NCBI RefSeq assembly: GCF_024228675.1
Contig: NZ_CP100461.1
Coordinates: 3,717,398-3,781,397, forward strand
DNA length: 64,000 nt
Direction: 5' to 3'
Source: Salinigranum marinum
GTDB lineage: Archaea > Halobacteriota > Halobacteria > Halobacteriales > Haloferacaceae
The translations under genes and the position numbers were made by a program. Under the pieces are notes generated by a model that had not been told where the DNA came from, ran no database searches, and saw nothing but the letters and a program-made list of their open reading frames with translations. Shown here piece after piece: positions 8,261-17,327 of the stretch (the stretch's first letter is position 1; the number at the start of each line of letters is the position of its first letter).

Positions 8261-10030
8261 TCAGTCGTCGGCCGCCAGCAGCTCGCGGGCGGCGTCGACC
8301 AGGTCGTCGCCGTAGCTCGCTCGCGCCGCGGACTCGGTCACCTTGCCCTGTCTGAGGTCGTCGGCCAGGGCGGCCGGCTCACGCTCTCTCGGGGCTCCGT
8401 ACCCGCCCGCGCCCGGGGTTCGGAGGCTCACCGTCGTCCCCGGCGGCAGGTCGTGCGTCGACTTTCCCGGGATGCGCACGCCGTCGTCCCCGTCGTCCGG
8501 ACCGGCGTCGGCGTCGATCCGGGAGGCCACCCCCGGTTCGCCGTCCGCGCCGCCGGCGAGCCCGTAGGGCGCGTGTCGCTGTCGATCCGCCAGCAGCGAG
8601 AACGTCGCCGTGTGGCCGCGGACCGCGATATCCCGACGGAGGCCGAGGCCGCCGCGGAACCGACCCGCGCCCCCGGAGTCCGGGCGGAGTTCGTACCGCT
8701 CGACGCGGAGCGGGTAGGCGGTTTCGAGCACCTCGACGGGCGTGTTCCGCGTGTTCGACATGTGGACGTGGACGCCGTCCATGCCATCCTTCCCGTCGCG
8801 ACCGCCGAAGCCGCCTCCCTGCGTCTCGTAGAAGGCGTAGGGCGAGCCGACCGTCTCGGCCGCGCCGTCGTCCCCCGCGGCCCTACGGGGGTCCGTGCCG
8901 CCGAAGGTGACGTTGTTCATCGTCCCCTGCGACCCGGCGAGCACCCGCGAGACGTCCGCCTCGGCGAACGCGCCGAGGACGACGTCGGTCACGCGCTGGG
9001 AGGTCTCGAGGTTCCCCCCGACGACGGCGGCGGGCGGCTCCGGGTCGACGAGGCTCCGTTCGGGGGTCTCGACGGTGATGGGGCGGTAACAGCCGTGGTT
9101 CGGTGGGATGGACGGGTCCGTCACGCACCGCACGGCGTAGTAGGTCGCCGACGCCGTCACCGCGAAGACGGCGTTGATCGGGCCCGCGGTCTGCGGTGCG
9201 GTCCCGGCGAAGTCGACGTGGACCTCGTCGTCGTCGACCGTCACGGCCGCGCGGACCGGGAGGTCCTCGTTGCCCTTGCCGTCGTCGTCGAGGACGTCCT
9301 CGAACGTGTACGTCCCGTCCGGGAGCGACTCGATCTCGGCGCGCATCCGCCGCTCGGAGTAGTCTTTGATCTCCGCCAGCGCCGGCGCGAGCGTGTCGCC
9401 GTACTTCTCGGCGAGCGCGGAAAAACGGCGGCGACCGGTCGCGTTGGCGGCCTCCTGCGCGCGGAGGTCGCCGCGGCGCTCGTCGGGCGTGCGGACGTTG
9501 GCGAGGATCATCGACAGGACGTCCTCGTCGACGGTTCCTCTCGACGCGAACTTCACCGGCGGGATGCGCAGGCCCTCCTGGTAGATCTCGGTCGAGTCCG
9601 CGGCGACCGAGCCCGCTCGCGAGCCGCCGATGTCGGCGTGGTGGGCGCGGTTGGCCGCGTAGGCGACCACGTCGCCGTCGACGAACACCGGCGAGACGAG
9701 CGTGAGATCCGGCAGGTGTGCCCCGCCGCGGAACGGGTCGTTGAGCAGGACCGAGTCGCCCGGTTCGAGCTCGGCTGGCGGGAAGCGCTTGACGGCCGCG
9801 GCCACGGAGAAGGGCATCGCACCGAGGTGGACGGGCATGGTCTCGGCCTGGGAGATCATCTCCCCCGCGGCGTCGAACAGCGCACACGAGCAGTCGCGGC
9901 GCTCCTTGATGTTCGGCGAGTAGCCCGTCCGGACGAGGGTGGCGTTCATCTCCTCGGCGACGGCGATGCAGGCGTTCCGGACGACTTCGAGCGTGACGGA
10001 GTCGACGCCCGCGTCCGCGTCCTCGCTCAC
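8261..10030 (-). CDS. hyuB: Hydantoinase/oxoprolinase subunit B
   Basis: A 589-residue HyuB-type protein: N-terminal VTLEVVRNACIAVAEEMNATLVRT, the central ADIGGSRAGS region, and the C-terminal GGGFGGRDGKDGMDGVHVHMSNT and GGYGAP segments typical of the family. With HyuA it forms an ATP-dependent enzyme that opens 5-membered cyclic amides (hydantoins, 5-oxoproline) or carboxylates related substrates; the exact substrate cannot be read from sequence. It overlaps hyuA by 4 bases (ATGA), giving translational coupling. Full length for the family. Confidence 0.93.
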   Translation of the reverse strand: MSEDADAGVDSVTLEVVRNACIAVAEEMNATLVRTGYSPNIKERRDCSCALFDAAGEMISQAETMPVHLGAMPFSVAAAVKRFPPAELEPGDSVLLNDPFRGGAHLPDLTLVSPVFVDGDVVAYAANRAHHADIGGSRAGSVAADSTEIYQEGLRIPPVKFASRGTVDEDVLSMILANVRTPDERRGDLRAQEAANATGRRRFSALAEKYGDTLAPALAEIKDYSERRMRAEIESLPDGTYTFEDVLDDDGKGNEDLPVRAAVTVDDDEVHVDFAGTAPQTAGPINAVFAVTASATYYAVRCVTDPSIPPNHGCYRPITVETPERSLVDPEPPAAVVGGNLETSQRVTDVVLGAFAEADVSRVLAGSQGTMNNVTFGGTDPRRAAGDDGAAETVGSPYAFYETQGGGFGGRDGKDGMDGVHVHMSNTRNTPVEVLETAYPLRVERYELRPDSGGAGRFRGGLGLRRDIAVRGHTATFSLLADRQRHAPYGLAGGADGEPGVASRIDADAGPDDGDDGVRIPGKSTHDLPPGTTVSLRTPGAGGYGAPREREPAALADDLRQGKVTESAARASYGDDLVDAARELLAADD

Positions 10031-12078
10031 GCGTCCACCTCCACGATCAGGTTAGCGTCCCCGTCCACGCGCACCCGCTGGCCGGGGTGGACGACGGTCG
10101 TCGACTCGCGCCCTTCGACGACGGCCGGGCCGCCGAACGTCGACCCCGTCGGCAGGCGCGTCCGGTCGTACACCGGCGTGTCGCACGGCTCGCCGTCGTA
10201 CACCACGGGGCGTCGTTCGAGGCGGGCGTCGTCGACGGAGCCCCGTGACCCTTCGGGGCGGAGCTCCGGCGTCTCGACGACGCCGCGCGCGCGCAGCCTG
10301 AGGGTTACGAGTTCGACCGGCTCCTCGGGGTACGCGTGGCCGTACCGCTTGCGGTGACGTTCGTGGAAGCGCTCGCGGACCGTCGCCAGCGCGGCCTCGT
10401 CCACGTCGGCGGGGGCCGGAACGCGCAGCTCGAACGACTGGCCGACGTACCGGAGATCCATCGACGGCTCGAACCGCATCGCCTCGGGAGCGAGCCCCTC
10501 GGCTTCGAGCTGTCGCCGGCCCCTCGCGACGAACGACGCGAATGTCTCTGTGAGTTCGTCCGCGTCGACCCCGTCCAGGCGACGGACGCGGGAGGCGGAG
10601 TGGTCGTAGAGGATGTCGCTGATGAGGAGCCCGAGTGCCGAGAGGACCCCGGCCGTCCGCGGGACCACGACGCAGGGGATGTCGAGTTCGGCCGCGAGCT
10701 TCGGCGCGTGGAGCGGCCCGGCCCCGCCGAAGGCGACGAGGCCGAACTCACGGGGGTCGTGGCCGCGCTCGATCGAGACCACCCGCAAGGCCCGCTCCAT
10801 GTTCGCGTTCGCGACGTCGAGGATGCCCTGTGCGGCCGTCTCGACGTCGACGCCGAGGTCGTCGGCGACGTGGCGCTCGACCGCGCGCTCGACGTCGGTG
10901 GACGCCGTGTCGAGTCCGTCCGCGAGGAACGACGCGGGGTCGATGCGTCCCAGGACGGCGTGGGCGTCCGTGATCGTGGGGCGGGCTCCACCGCGGCCGT
11001 AACAGACCGGGCCGGGATCGGCCCCCGCCGACTTCGGGCCGACGCGGAGCGCGCCGCCGGCGTCGACCCACGCGATGGAGCCGCCGCCGGCACCCACGGT
11101 GTGGATGTCGACCATCGGCACCGAGACGGGATACTCACCCACCTCGACGTCGGTCGAGACGAGCGGGTCGCCCCCCTCGACCAGGGAGACGTCACAGGAG
11201 GTCCCGCCCATGTCCATCGTGATGACGTCGTCGTACCCCCCGCGGGACGCCACGTAGGTGGCCCCCTGGACGCCCGCCGCGGGCCCCGACAGGAGCGTGT
11301 TCACCGGCCGCTCGCGGGCCGTGTCGGCCGTGATGATGCCGCCGTTCGACTGCATGACCTTCAGCGGCGCGTCGACGCCGATGGCGTCGATTTCGGACTC
11401 GAGGTCGCCGACGTAGCGGTCCATCACCGGTTTGAGCGCGGCGTTCAGCGCCGTCGTCAGCGTGCGTTCGTACTCGCGGATCTCCGGGAGCACGCTCGAC
11501 GACAGCGAGAAGGAGGCGTCGACGCCTTCCTCCCTGAGCAGTTCGCGGACGCGGCGCTCGTGGCTGTCGTCCTCGAAGGGGTACAACAGCGAGACGGCGA
11601 CGCTCTCGACCGCAGACAGGTCGTCCGCCAGCGCGCGAACGGCGGCCTCGTCGAGCGGCTTCACCACTTGCCCGCGCTCGTCGAGGCGTTCCGGCACCTC
11701 GAAGCGCCGGTGGCGTTCGACGACCGGTGTGGGCTTTTCGGCCTGGAAGTCGTAGATGTCCGGGCGGGCCTGCCGGCCGATCTCGAGCACGTCGCGGAAC
11801 CCCTCGGTGGTGACGAGGGCGGTGTCGGCCCACTCGCCCTCGAGCACGGCGTTGGTCGCGACGGTCGTGCCGTGGCCGAGGAACACGACGGCTCCGGGGG
11901 TGACGCCGTCCCGCGCCTCGACGTCCCGGAGGCCGTCGATGACCCCCCGTTCGGGGGCGGCGGGCGTCGACGGCGTCTTCGAGACGCGGACTCGTCCGTC
12001 GCGGATCGTGACGAGGTCGGTGAACGTCCCGCCGACGTCGACGCCGACGCGCACGTCGCTCTCCTCGGCCGTGCTCAT
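10027..12078 (-). CDS. hyuA: Hydantoinase/oxoprolinase subunit A
   Basis: A 683-residue HyuA-type protein. The ASKHA ATPase phosphate-binding loop GVDVGGTFTDLV is at residues 12-23, and further family blocks are DMGGTSCDVSLVEGG, HTVGAGGGSIAWVD and FGGAGPLHAPKLA. It supplies ATP hydrolysis to the HyuAB complex. It is the first gene of a two-gene minus-strand operon; hyuB follows with a 4-base overlap. A leader of about 140 bases upstream contains a small hairpin at 12181-12196. Confidence 0.93.
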   Translation of the reverse strand: MSTAEESDVRVGVDVGGTFTDLVTIRDGRVRVSKTPSTPAAPERGVIDGLRDVEARDGVTPGAVVFLGHGTTVATNAVLEGEWADTALVTTEGFRDVLEIGRQARPDIYDFQAEKPTPVVERHRRFEVPERLDERGQVVKPLDEAAVRALADDLSAVESVAVSLLYPFEDDSHERRVRELLREEGVDASFSLSSSVLPEIREYERTLTTALNAALKPVMDRYVGDLESEIDAIGVDAPLKVMQSNGGIITADTARERPVNTLLSGPAAGVQGATYVASRGGYDDVITMDMGGTSCDVSLVEGGDPLVSTDVEVGEYPVSVPMVDIHTVGAGGGSIAWVDAGGALRVGPKSAGADPGPVCYGRGGARPTITDAHAVLGRIDPASFLADGLDTASTDVERAVERHVADDLGVDVETAAQGILDVANANMERALRVVSIERGHDPREFGLVAFGGAGPLHAPKLAAELDIPCVVVPRTAGVLSALGLLISDILYDHSASRVRRLDGVDADELTETFASFVARGRRQLEAEGLAPEAMRFEPSMDLRYVGQSFELRVPAPADVDEAALATVRERFHERHRKRYGHAYPEEPVELVTLRLRARGVVETPELRPEGSRGSVDDARLERRPVVYDGEPCDTPVYDRTRLPTGSTFGGPAVVEGRESTTVVHPGQRVRVDGDANLIVEVDA

Positions 12079-12180
12079 CGGTCAGCCCCTTGCGCGGTCG
12101 GTGTGTGCGTCCGCGCCCCTCGGGGGACGCCGCCACGTCCCCGGTTCGCTCGCCCGCTGTCCGGTCCCGGAGTGGGTTGC

Positions 12181-12196
12181 TCCACCGCTCGGTGGA
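12181..12196. promoter_or_regulatory. 7-2-7 inverted repeat in hyuA leader
   Basis: TCCACCG-CT-CGGTGGA, a perfect GC-rich hairpin about 100 bases upstream of the hyuA start. It could be a terminator or attenuator-type stem or an operator; nothing in the sequence decides. Confidence 0.3.
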
Positions 12197-12287
12197 CGGC
12201 GACCACCCGCTGGTTCATCATAGAGTGACAACCCCGGTCGGAAGTAAATAGTTCACGCCGCGGGGGGACTGCCGTCCGTTCGGCCGC

Positions 12288-14045
12288 CTACCGTTCTTCG
12301 ACGTGCCGGACCTCGACGGCGATCCCGCGGGTCGACCCCCGCATCTCGGGACCCGACATCTCGGCGCGGCCCACGCCGAACGCCTTCGGCCCCGTGACGA
12401 CGACCTCGTCGCCGACGCGGATCTCCGAGGAGGCATCGACGACGCCCGGCGCGAGCACCGACCCGTGGGGGACGAAGCCGTCGATCTCGACGGTCTTCGT
12501 CGGCGCGTCGCTCTCCAGCCAGCGCCGCGCTCCGGCGAGCGTAAAGGCGAGCACGCCGTACTGCGGGACCATCGTCGCCAGTTGCTCGCCGTCGGTGTCG
12601 CGGACCTGGAGTTTGGGGTGGCGCGCCGTCGTCTGGATCGTCCCCGGCTCGAACACCTCGTCGCCAGCGCCGTCGCCGAACATGTAGTCGGCGATCGCGC
12701 GCACCGTGTTGTGCTCGCGCGTCCGCTTTCGGTACGTCATCTCGCCGTCGAGCGCCTCGGCGAGGTTCGACAGCGACTCCTCGGTCGTGGGGTGGTCGAC
12801 GACCGTGTACTCGAAGTCGAGATCCAGCGCGTCTTCCACGCGCTCGCAGATCTCGCGGTAGCCCTCGCTCGGGACGTGCGCGACGACCTTCGGGTACGAG
12901 TTCCGGTCGAGATACCGTCGCAGCACCTCGACGACGAACCGCTTTTCGTCCTCGCTCCACCGGCCCGTCACCACCGAGTCGTAGTGCTGGGCCGGGTAGG
13001 TGAGTTCGAGTTCCTGGGGGACGACGCCGATGGGGGAGGTCATCGAGACGAGGTGTGCGCGGAAGCCGATCGCGCCGTGGAACTGCCCGTGTGACTGGGA
13101 TTCGCTGTACGGCTTGCGGGCCGAACACGGCACCAGCACGAGCGGCCGGTCGAACCGGTTTCGGTACCGCGTCGTGACGCGCTCGGCGAACCGCTGGATC
13201 TCGACGCGCCGGATCGTGTCCTCGCTCGCCGAGAGGAGTTCGGCGTCGCGGACGACGGGGGTCCGCTGTTCGAGGTACGCGTACTGCCCGTCGAGCGTCC
13301 GGAACGCGGCCGTACACCACGCCTCGTGGCGGGCCTGCCCCTCGACGTAGTCGCGGAGCCGCCCGTCGCGGATCCGCCGTCGGACCCGCGCGAGTTCCGC
13401 CGCGAGCGCGTTGACGTTGTGGGTCGCACAGTCGCCGCGGGTGAAGCTCTCTCGCGGCCCCTGACAGGCCGGACAGGCGCAGGGGAGTTCGTCGAGGTCC
13501 TCGAGGAAGTACTCGCCGTCGGTCGCCAGATACCGGCCCTGTCGGCCCTTCACGCGGGCGCGTTTGCCGTCGACGAGATCCACGCCCGCGAAGACGAGCG
13601 TGGCGACGTTCGCCGGCGTGGCGACGCCGGCGAGATACAGCGCCGTGTCGGCCGGCGTCGACTCACGGACCGCCCGGATCGAGTCGACGAACGCCGAGGC
13701 GTGACCGACGACGCCGGTCGCGTCGCCGAGGACGTACGCGTCCGCGCCGTGGTCGGTCGCCGTCTCAGCCGTGACGACGGCGGCGCTCGGGAAGTCGACG
13801 TCGGGGTACTGGACGGCAAACGACTCCTGGACCTCCGCCCGCGTGCCGGCGGGGAACGCGCGGTGTGGCAGCACCGTGAGCGCCTCGTCGCTCCCCTCGG
13901 GCGCCGTCCGGCCCTCGCTCCAGAGGCTGCCGGCGTCGACGACGACCTCGTCGGCGAGGGCGGGCGTCGTGAGCGGGGTCGAGAGGCGGAGTTCGCCGAT
14001 GCGCGCGGCCCCGTCGCGCGCGTGCACCTCGAAGTAGTCGGTCAT
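12288..14045 (-). CDS. arcS: Archaeosine synthase ArcS (TgtA2)
   Basis: A 585-residue TGT-like protein. It has the archaeosine synthase signature PC-x3-KPY-x2-S-x2-H (PCSARKPYSESQSH, near residue 312), the TGT-type zinc site CACPAC...C...H near residues 187-210, and a C-terminal PUA RNA-binding domain (ending KAFGVGRAEMSG...). ArcS adds lysine to preQ0 at position 15 of archaeal tRNAs on the way to archaeosine. The signature separates it from the transglycosylase TgtA. It stands alone on the minus strand. Confidence 0.93.
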   Translation of the reverse strand: MTDYFEVHARDGAARIGELRLSTPLTTPALADEVVVDAGSLWSEGRTAPEGSDEALTVLPHRAFPAGTRAEVQESFAVQYPDVDFPSAAVVTAETATDHGADAYVLGDATGVVGHASAFVDSIRAVRESTPADTALYLAGVATPANVATLVFAGVDLVDGKRARVKGRQGRYLATDGEYFLEDLDELPCACPACQGPRESFTRGDCATHNVNALAAELARVRRRIRDGRLRDYVEGQARHEAWCTAAFRTLDGQYAYLEQRTPVVRDAELLSASEDTIRRVEIQRFAERVTTRYRNRFDRPLVLVPCSARKPYSESQSHGQFHGAIGFRAHLVSMTSPIGVVPQELELTYPAQHYDSVVTGRWSEDEKRFVVEVLRRYLDRNSYPKVVAHVPSEGYREICERVEDALDLDFEYTVVDHPTTEESLSNLAEALDGEMTYRKRTREHNTVRAIADYMFGDGAGDEVFEPGTIQTTARHPKLQVRDTDGEQLATMVPQYGVLAFTLAGARRWLESDAPTKTVEIDGFVPHGSVLAPGVVDASSEIRVGDEVVVTGPKAFGVGRAEMSGPEMRGSTRGIAVEVRHVEER

Positions 14046-14129
14046 AGTCGCCGTCCGGCGTGGAGGGAGAACTATCTTGCCTTCTGGTCGCTCTCGCTCG
14101 CCGCACGGCGTCGGACCGGGTCGTCGCGG

Positions 14130-14501
14130 TCACGCCGCCTGGCCACGGTTCAACGACACCGCTCTCTCGCCGTCGATCACGACGTCGAGCTGGTTGAACC
14201 ACCGTTCGGGCCGGAACTCCCTCGCCAGCACGGGCTCGCCGTCAAGCCGGACCGTCACCCGGTACGGGACGCCGCTCCCGTCGTCGGGCGGCAGTTCGCC
14301 GAGCCGCTCGAACGCGTCGGACGCGACGTCGACCGTCTCGGTGACGCGGAGCCGCTCCCCGCGGACGACCCACACTGTGGCCGTGTGCGAGACGTCGTCG
14401 CGGTTGACGGCAAGCATCGTGACCGAGTCGCTGCGGCCGCCGACACAGCCCGCGAGCGGGACGGCTCCGAGGGCACAGGCGAGAAAGCCACGTCGGTTCA
14501 C
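14130..14501 (-). CDS. Small Tat-type lipoprotein
   Basis: 123 residues. The N-terminus MNRRGFLACALGAVPLAGC carries a twin-arginine motif and a lipobox with the modified Cys at residue 19, so the product is likely exported folded and anchored to the membrane by lipid. The mature part looks like a beta-rich fold (SHTATVWVVRGERLRVTETVDV). The function is unknown; similar haloarchaeal lipoproteins are numerous. Confidence 0.75.
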   Translation of the reverse strand: MNRRGFLACALGAVPLAGCVGGRSDSVTMLAVNRDDVSHTATVWVVRGERLRVTETVDVASDAFERLGELPPDDGSGVPYRVTVRLDGEPVLAREFRPERWFNQLDVVIDGERAVSLNRGQAA

Positions 14502-14693
14502 GGGCCGAGGTCGTCCGCCTCCGGAGAAAAAGTGTCGCCGGGGGCGCGTTTCGGCACGCGACGCCCCGCCCGCCCGATCGGAGTCGGTGTCCGAGATCGG
14601 TCGTCCCGCGGCGGCCGAGTCTCGTCGCGTTCCACGCGCGGTCGACGGACCAACACGTCGGGTCGCACCACTGGTCGCGTCCGCAGATCACGC

Positions 14694-15053
14694 CTACTCG
14701 GGGCGACATTCCTCGAGCACGCTCGTCCCCGACCCCGATTTCGACTCCCACGCCCACTCCTCGTGGAGCCGGAGCCGCCCGTCGTCGAGGCGTTCGATCC
14801 GGTCGCGGGACCGCCCGGTCGCGGTCTCCCCGTCGGCCGTCACGTGGGCGTAGCGAAACCGGAGTTCGTCCCCGAGGTGGTGGCCGACGAGGTGTCCCAG
14901 CCGGACGTCGCCACCCTCGTACCGGGCGTGGATCAGATCGTCCGTCTGGTCGAACCGGAAGGTCGTCGCGTTCCCGACGTCGCCGTCGCCGTCGTTCCGC
15001 ACCGACTCGAACACCCGCCCGTCGACCGAGGGTGCCCCCGAAGGATCGGTCAT
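14694..15053 (-). CDS. Small beta-rich protein of the so-called N-acetylglutamate-synthase-like type
   Basis: 119 residues, all-beta character, with FRFDQTDDLIHARYEGGDVRLGHLVG and ending LHEEWAWESKSGSGTSVLEE. This pattern matches a widespread family of ~110-residue proteins found in bacteria and archaea that is often labelled N-acetylglutamate synthase without biochemical proof. No acetyltransferase motif is visible. The ATG at 15053 gives the family's usual length. Monocistronic. Confidence 0.65.
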   Translation of the reverse strand: MTDPSGAPSVDGRVFESVRNDGDGDVGNATTFRFDQTDDLIHARYEGGDVRLGHLVGHHLGDELRFRYAHVTADGETATGRSRDRIERLDDGRLRLHEEWAWESKSGSGTSVLEECRPE

Positions 15054-15214
15054 GATCCGTCGGGTCACCCTCGCGACGCATAAACCCCGCCGTCGCCGGT
15101 GTCCGGCCCTGCGACGGGCTCGCATCGACCGTTCGCGTCGGTGGCCGGTGGCTCCACGGCTCGCGCCGGTGGCTCCTTGTGGCTCGGGCGCGTACCCGGC
15201 CGAACAGGACCGTG

Positions 15215-15358
15215 ATGCCACCGCTCCTCCGCCGCTGTCCCGACTGCGGGTTCGTCGGGCTCTCCCGCCGGTTCGCCCGCGCCGACGACCCGCGGTACGT
15301 GGCGTGTCCCGTCTGTGGGTTCCGCTTCGAGCCGGTCGACCAGCCGTGGCTCGCGTGA
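15215..15358 (+). CDS. 47-aa double CPxCG zinc-ribbon protein
   Basis: A very short frame with two zinc knuckles, CPDCGF (residues 8-13) and CPVCGF (31-36), separated by 19 residues (FARADDPRYVA), which together form a zinc ribbon. GTG at 15212 directly precedes the ATG. Its codon choice is normal for the genome. Such CPxCG micro-proteins are known in Haloferax as expressed, mostly uncharacterised proteins. Confidence 0.72.
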   Translation: MPPLLRRCPDCGFVGLSRRFARADDPRYVACPVCGFRFEPVDQPWLA

Positions 15359-15519
15359 CCGCGCCGCCGCCGAACCCGCAGGGCCGGCCGTCGGCGGCGC
15401 GGACGGCCCGCTCTTCCCCGTGCGCCCGGGAGGACCGCTCGCTCCCTCTCCCCGCCGTCGTGTCACACGGTATCGCGCGTCTCCAATGACTTAACCGTCC
15501 GCCCATCGTACGAAGAGTA

Positions 15520-15804
15520 ATGAGTGAAGAACGAGAACAGAAGAACTTGCGAATGCCGAACAGCGACGAGCTGTTCGCGGTAGTCACAGAACACAACGGT
15601 GGAAACCACGTCCGTGTCCGGTGTGAGGACGGCAAGAACCGGATGGGCCGCATCCCCGGCCGGATGAAGTACCGCACCTGGATCAACGAGGGCGACGTCG
15701 TCCTCGTCGAACCGTGGGACTGGCAGGACGAGAAGGCCAACATCGAGTGGCGCTACACGGGCCAGGACGCCGACCAGCTCCGCCGCGAAGGCCACATCGA
15801 CTGA
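15520..15804 (+). CDS. eif1A: Translation initiation factor aIF1A
   Basis: A 94-residue S1-type OB-fold protein. Diagnostic stretches are [42 protein letters not shown] and the acidic N-terminus. aIF1A binds the A-site of the small ribosomal subunit and aids start-site selection. Promoter: the A/T-rich GACTTAAC at about 15488-15495 is about 30 bases upstream of the ATG, consistent with a leaderless mRNA. Normal full length. Confidence 0.96.
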   Translation: MSEEREQKNLRMPNSDELFAVVTEHNGGNHVRVRCEDGKNRMGRIPGRMKYRTWINEGDVVLVEPWDWQDEKANIEWRYTGQDADQLRREGHID

Positions 15805-15903
15805 TCTAGCGGGACTCCGCAGCGTACCGTTCGATTCACGCCCCGAGCGACGACTGTCGTGTCCGTTCGGAACACCACCCGGAGGACCCGTCGGGGTCCG
15901 AGC

Positions 15904-16248
15904 TTACTCGCCACGCTCGGCTTCGAGCGCCCTGAGCGTCTCGTAGGCGTCGACCGCGTACGTCATCGCGGGTCCACCGCCCATGACGACGGCGATCTTC
16001 AGTGTGTCGACCACCTCCTCGTGGCTCGCGCCGGCCTCGAGCGCGGCGTCGGTGTGCCAGAGGATGCAGTGTTCACACCGGACGGCGACCGCGATGGCGA
16101 GCGACATCAGTTCTTTCGTCTTGTTGTCGATGACGTCTGTCGACTCCGCGGAGTGGATGAAGCCCGCGAACTGTTCTAACTCCGGCGCCTCTTCGATCAG
16201 CTCTCCCATCGTCCGTTTGAACTCCGAGAGGTTCTCTGTGTAGGACAT
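15904..16248 (-). CDS. Carboxymuconolactone decarboxylase (AhpD-like) family protein
   Basis: A 114-residue all-helical protein with the redox motif C58-E-H-C61 and His65 (CEHCILWH), as in AhpD-type peroxidase partners; true carboxymuconolactone decarboxylases lack the CxxC pair. It probably acts as a thiol-dependent peroxidase or disulfide reductase. Segment DNKTKELMSLAIAVAVRC is the family core. Single gene. Confidence 0.88.
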   Translation of the reverse strand: MSYTENLSEFKRTMGELIEEAPELEQFAGFIHSAESTDVIDNKTKELMSLAIAVAVRCEHCILWHTDAALEAGASHEEVVDTLKIAVVMGGGPAMTYAVDAYETLRALEAERGE

Positions 16249-16414
16249 CGGTCAACGGTTCGATGGCCGACGAAAAGAACGGGCACGCTCGTCCCCAGCT
16301 TTCGGGAACGACCCCGCGCCGGATCCGACACGGCTCCGTGGCTCGGCGGGCAGAGCCGGCCGACGGCCCGCTCCCGCCTGTGCCCGTCGGCGGCTCGCCC
16401 CGCCCGTCGCGGCG

Positions 16415-16996
16415 CTACGCGTCCTCGACCCCGTGAGGGGCGGGGAACGCACGTTCGCCCGCCTCGATACGGACGTCGAGCCAGTTCTCCGTCGGCACGA
16501 GCGGACACTCGTACGCCGGGTTGTACGCACACGTCGGGTTGTACGCCCGGTTGAAGTCGACGACCCACGTGTCCTCGGCGGTGCGGTGGTGGTCGGGTTC
16601 GAGGTCGAGGTACCGGCCGGCGCCGTACGTCTCCTCGCCGCTGGTCTCGTCGCGGAACGGGACCCACAGCCGGTCGCTCCCGTCCGCGGGCCGGTACGCG
16701 TGCAGCGTCACGGACTCGCCGCCGACCGTCAGGTGGAACTCGCCGTACCGCCGGTAGCGCTGCTCGCCTTCGGCGGTCGTTCCGACCGTCACCTCCTCGG
16801 GGTCGTCGTACGCGTGCAGTTCGAGTTCGTAACGGTACGCGGGGTCGGGATCGTAGTAGTCGAGCCCGGGGAACGCCTCGCCGCGGCGGTCCGGTGGCAA
16901 CGGCGACTGAGGGCCGTCCCGGAAGAAGCGTGCTTTCTTCTCGCGTTCCCGTTCGACCGCCGCCTCCCAGCCGTCCGGCGCGTCTGTCGTGGTCAT
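16415..16996 (-). CDS. DUF1684 family protein
   Basis: 193 residues. The order of motifs matches DUF1684: N-terminal WEAAVEREREKKARFFRDGPQSPLP, then LWVPFRDETSGEETYGAGRYLDLE, and the C-terminal DFNRAYNPTCAYNPAYECPLVPTENWL. The family is widespread and has no established biochemistry; the invariant NPxCAYNPxxxCPLxPxEN block suggests a metal or flavin-like small-ligand site. The ATG at 16996 is the first in frame downstream of a likely promoter at 17073-17095. Confidence 0.85.
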   Translation of the reverse strand: MTTTDAPDGWEAAVEREREKKARFFRDGPQSPLPPDRRGEAFPGLDYYDPDPAYRYELELHAYDDPEEVTVGTTAEGEQRYRRYGEFHLTVGGESVTLHAYRPADGSDRLWVPFRDETSGEETYGAGRYLDLEPDHHRTAEDTWVVDFNRAYNPTCAYNPAYECPLVPTENWLDVRIEAGERAFPAPHGVEDA

Positions 16997-17327
16997 CGTG
17001 ATGAGTGGTGTGTCGGTGAGTCGGATTCGATCGCCCGATGCGTCGTTCGACGGTGTCCCGTCGCCGCTGTAGTATTGTCCGTCTGGCACACAATAAACCC
17101 TTCCGTCGGGCGTGCGTGACCACGTTTTAGAGGCTGCCGCACACACTGGGGAGCATGATAGTCGGCCGTCGGCCCGCGGCCCCGAGTGTGCCGCCCGATA
17201 CCTCGCAGGCGACGCCCGGCGCAGGCGAGAGCGTCGCGAGCGTCCCCCCAGTCGCTCTCGTCCCTCCCCGACCTGACCGGCGCGTTCGGTGGACGGCGGC
17301 CGCCGACCGTCCGATCCCGGCGTGGCG
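16997..17327. other. Divergent intergenic region
   Basis: 331 bases between the DUF1684 gene (minus) and the VIT1-like gene (plus). It contains an A/T-rich core with an inverted repeat at 17073-17095 that overlaps the minus-strand TATA position. No convincing gene is present on either strand. Confidence 0.5.
17073..17095. promoter_or_regulatory. TATTGT-N11-ACAATA inverted repeat
   Basis: A perfect 6-base inverted repeat with an 11-base spacer in the promoter region of the DUF1684 gene. The right arm abuts AAACCC and, read on the minus strand, provides the TTTATTGTG TATA-like box. Possible repressor site. Confidence 0.3.

Noticed and set aside
12075-12221. A 48-codon frame (starting ATG ATG at 12221) that ends with a 4-base overlap on the hyuA start
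   Set aside because: Its composition is arginine-rich and not acidic, unlike real haloarchaeal proteins, and it gives no recognisable domain. The overlap with the hyuA start alone is not enough. It may still be part of the mRNA leader.
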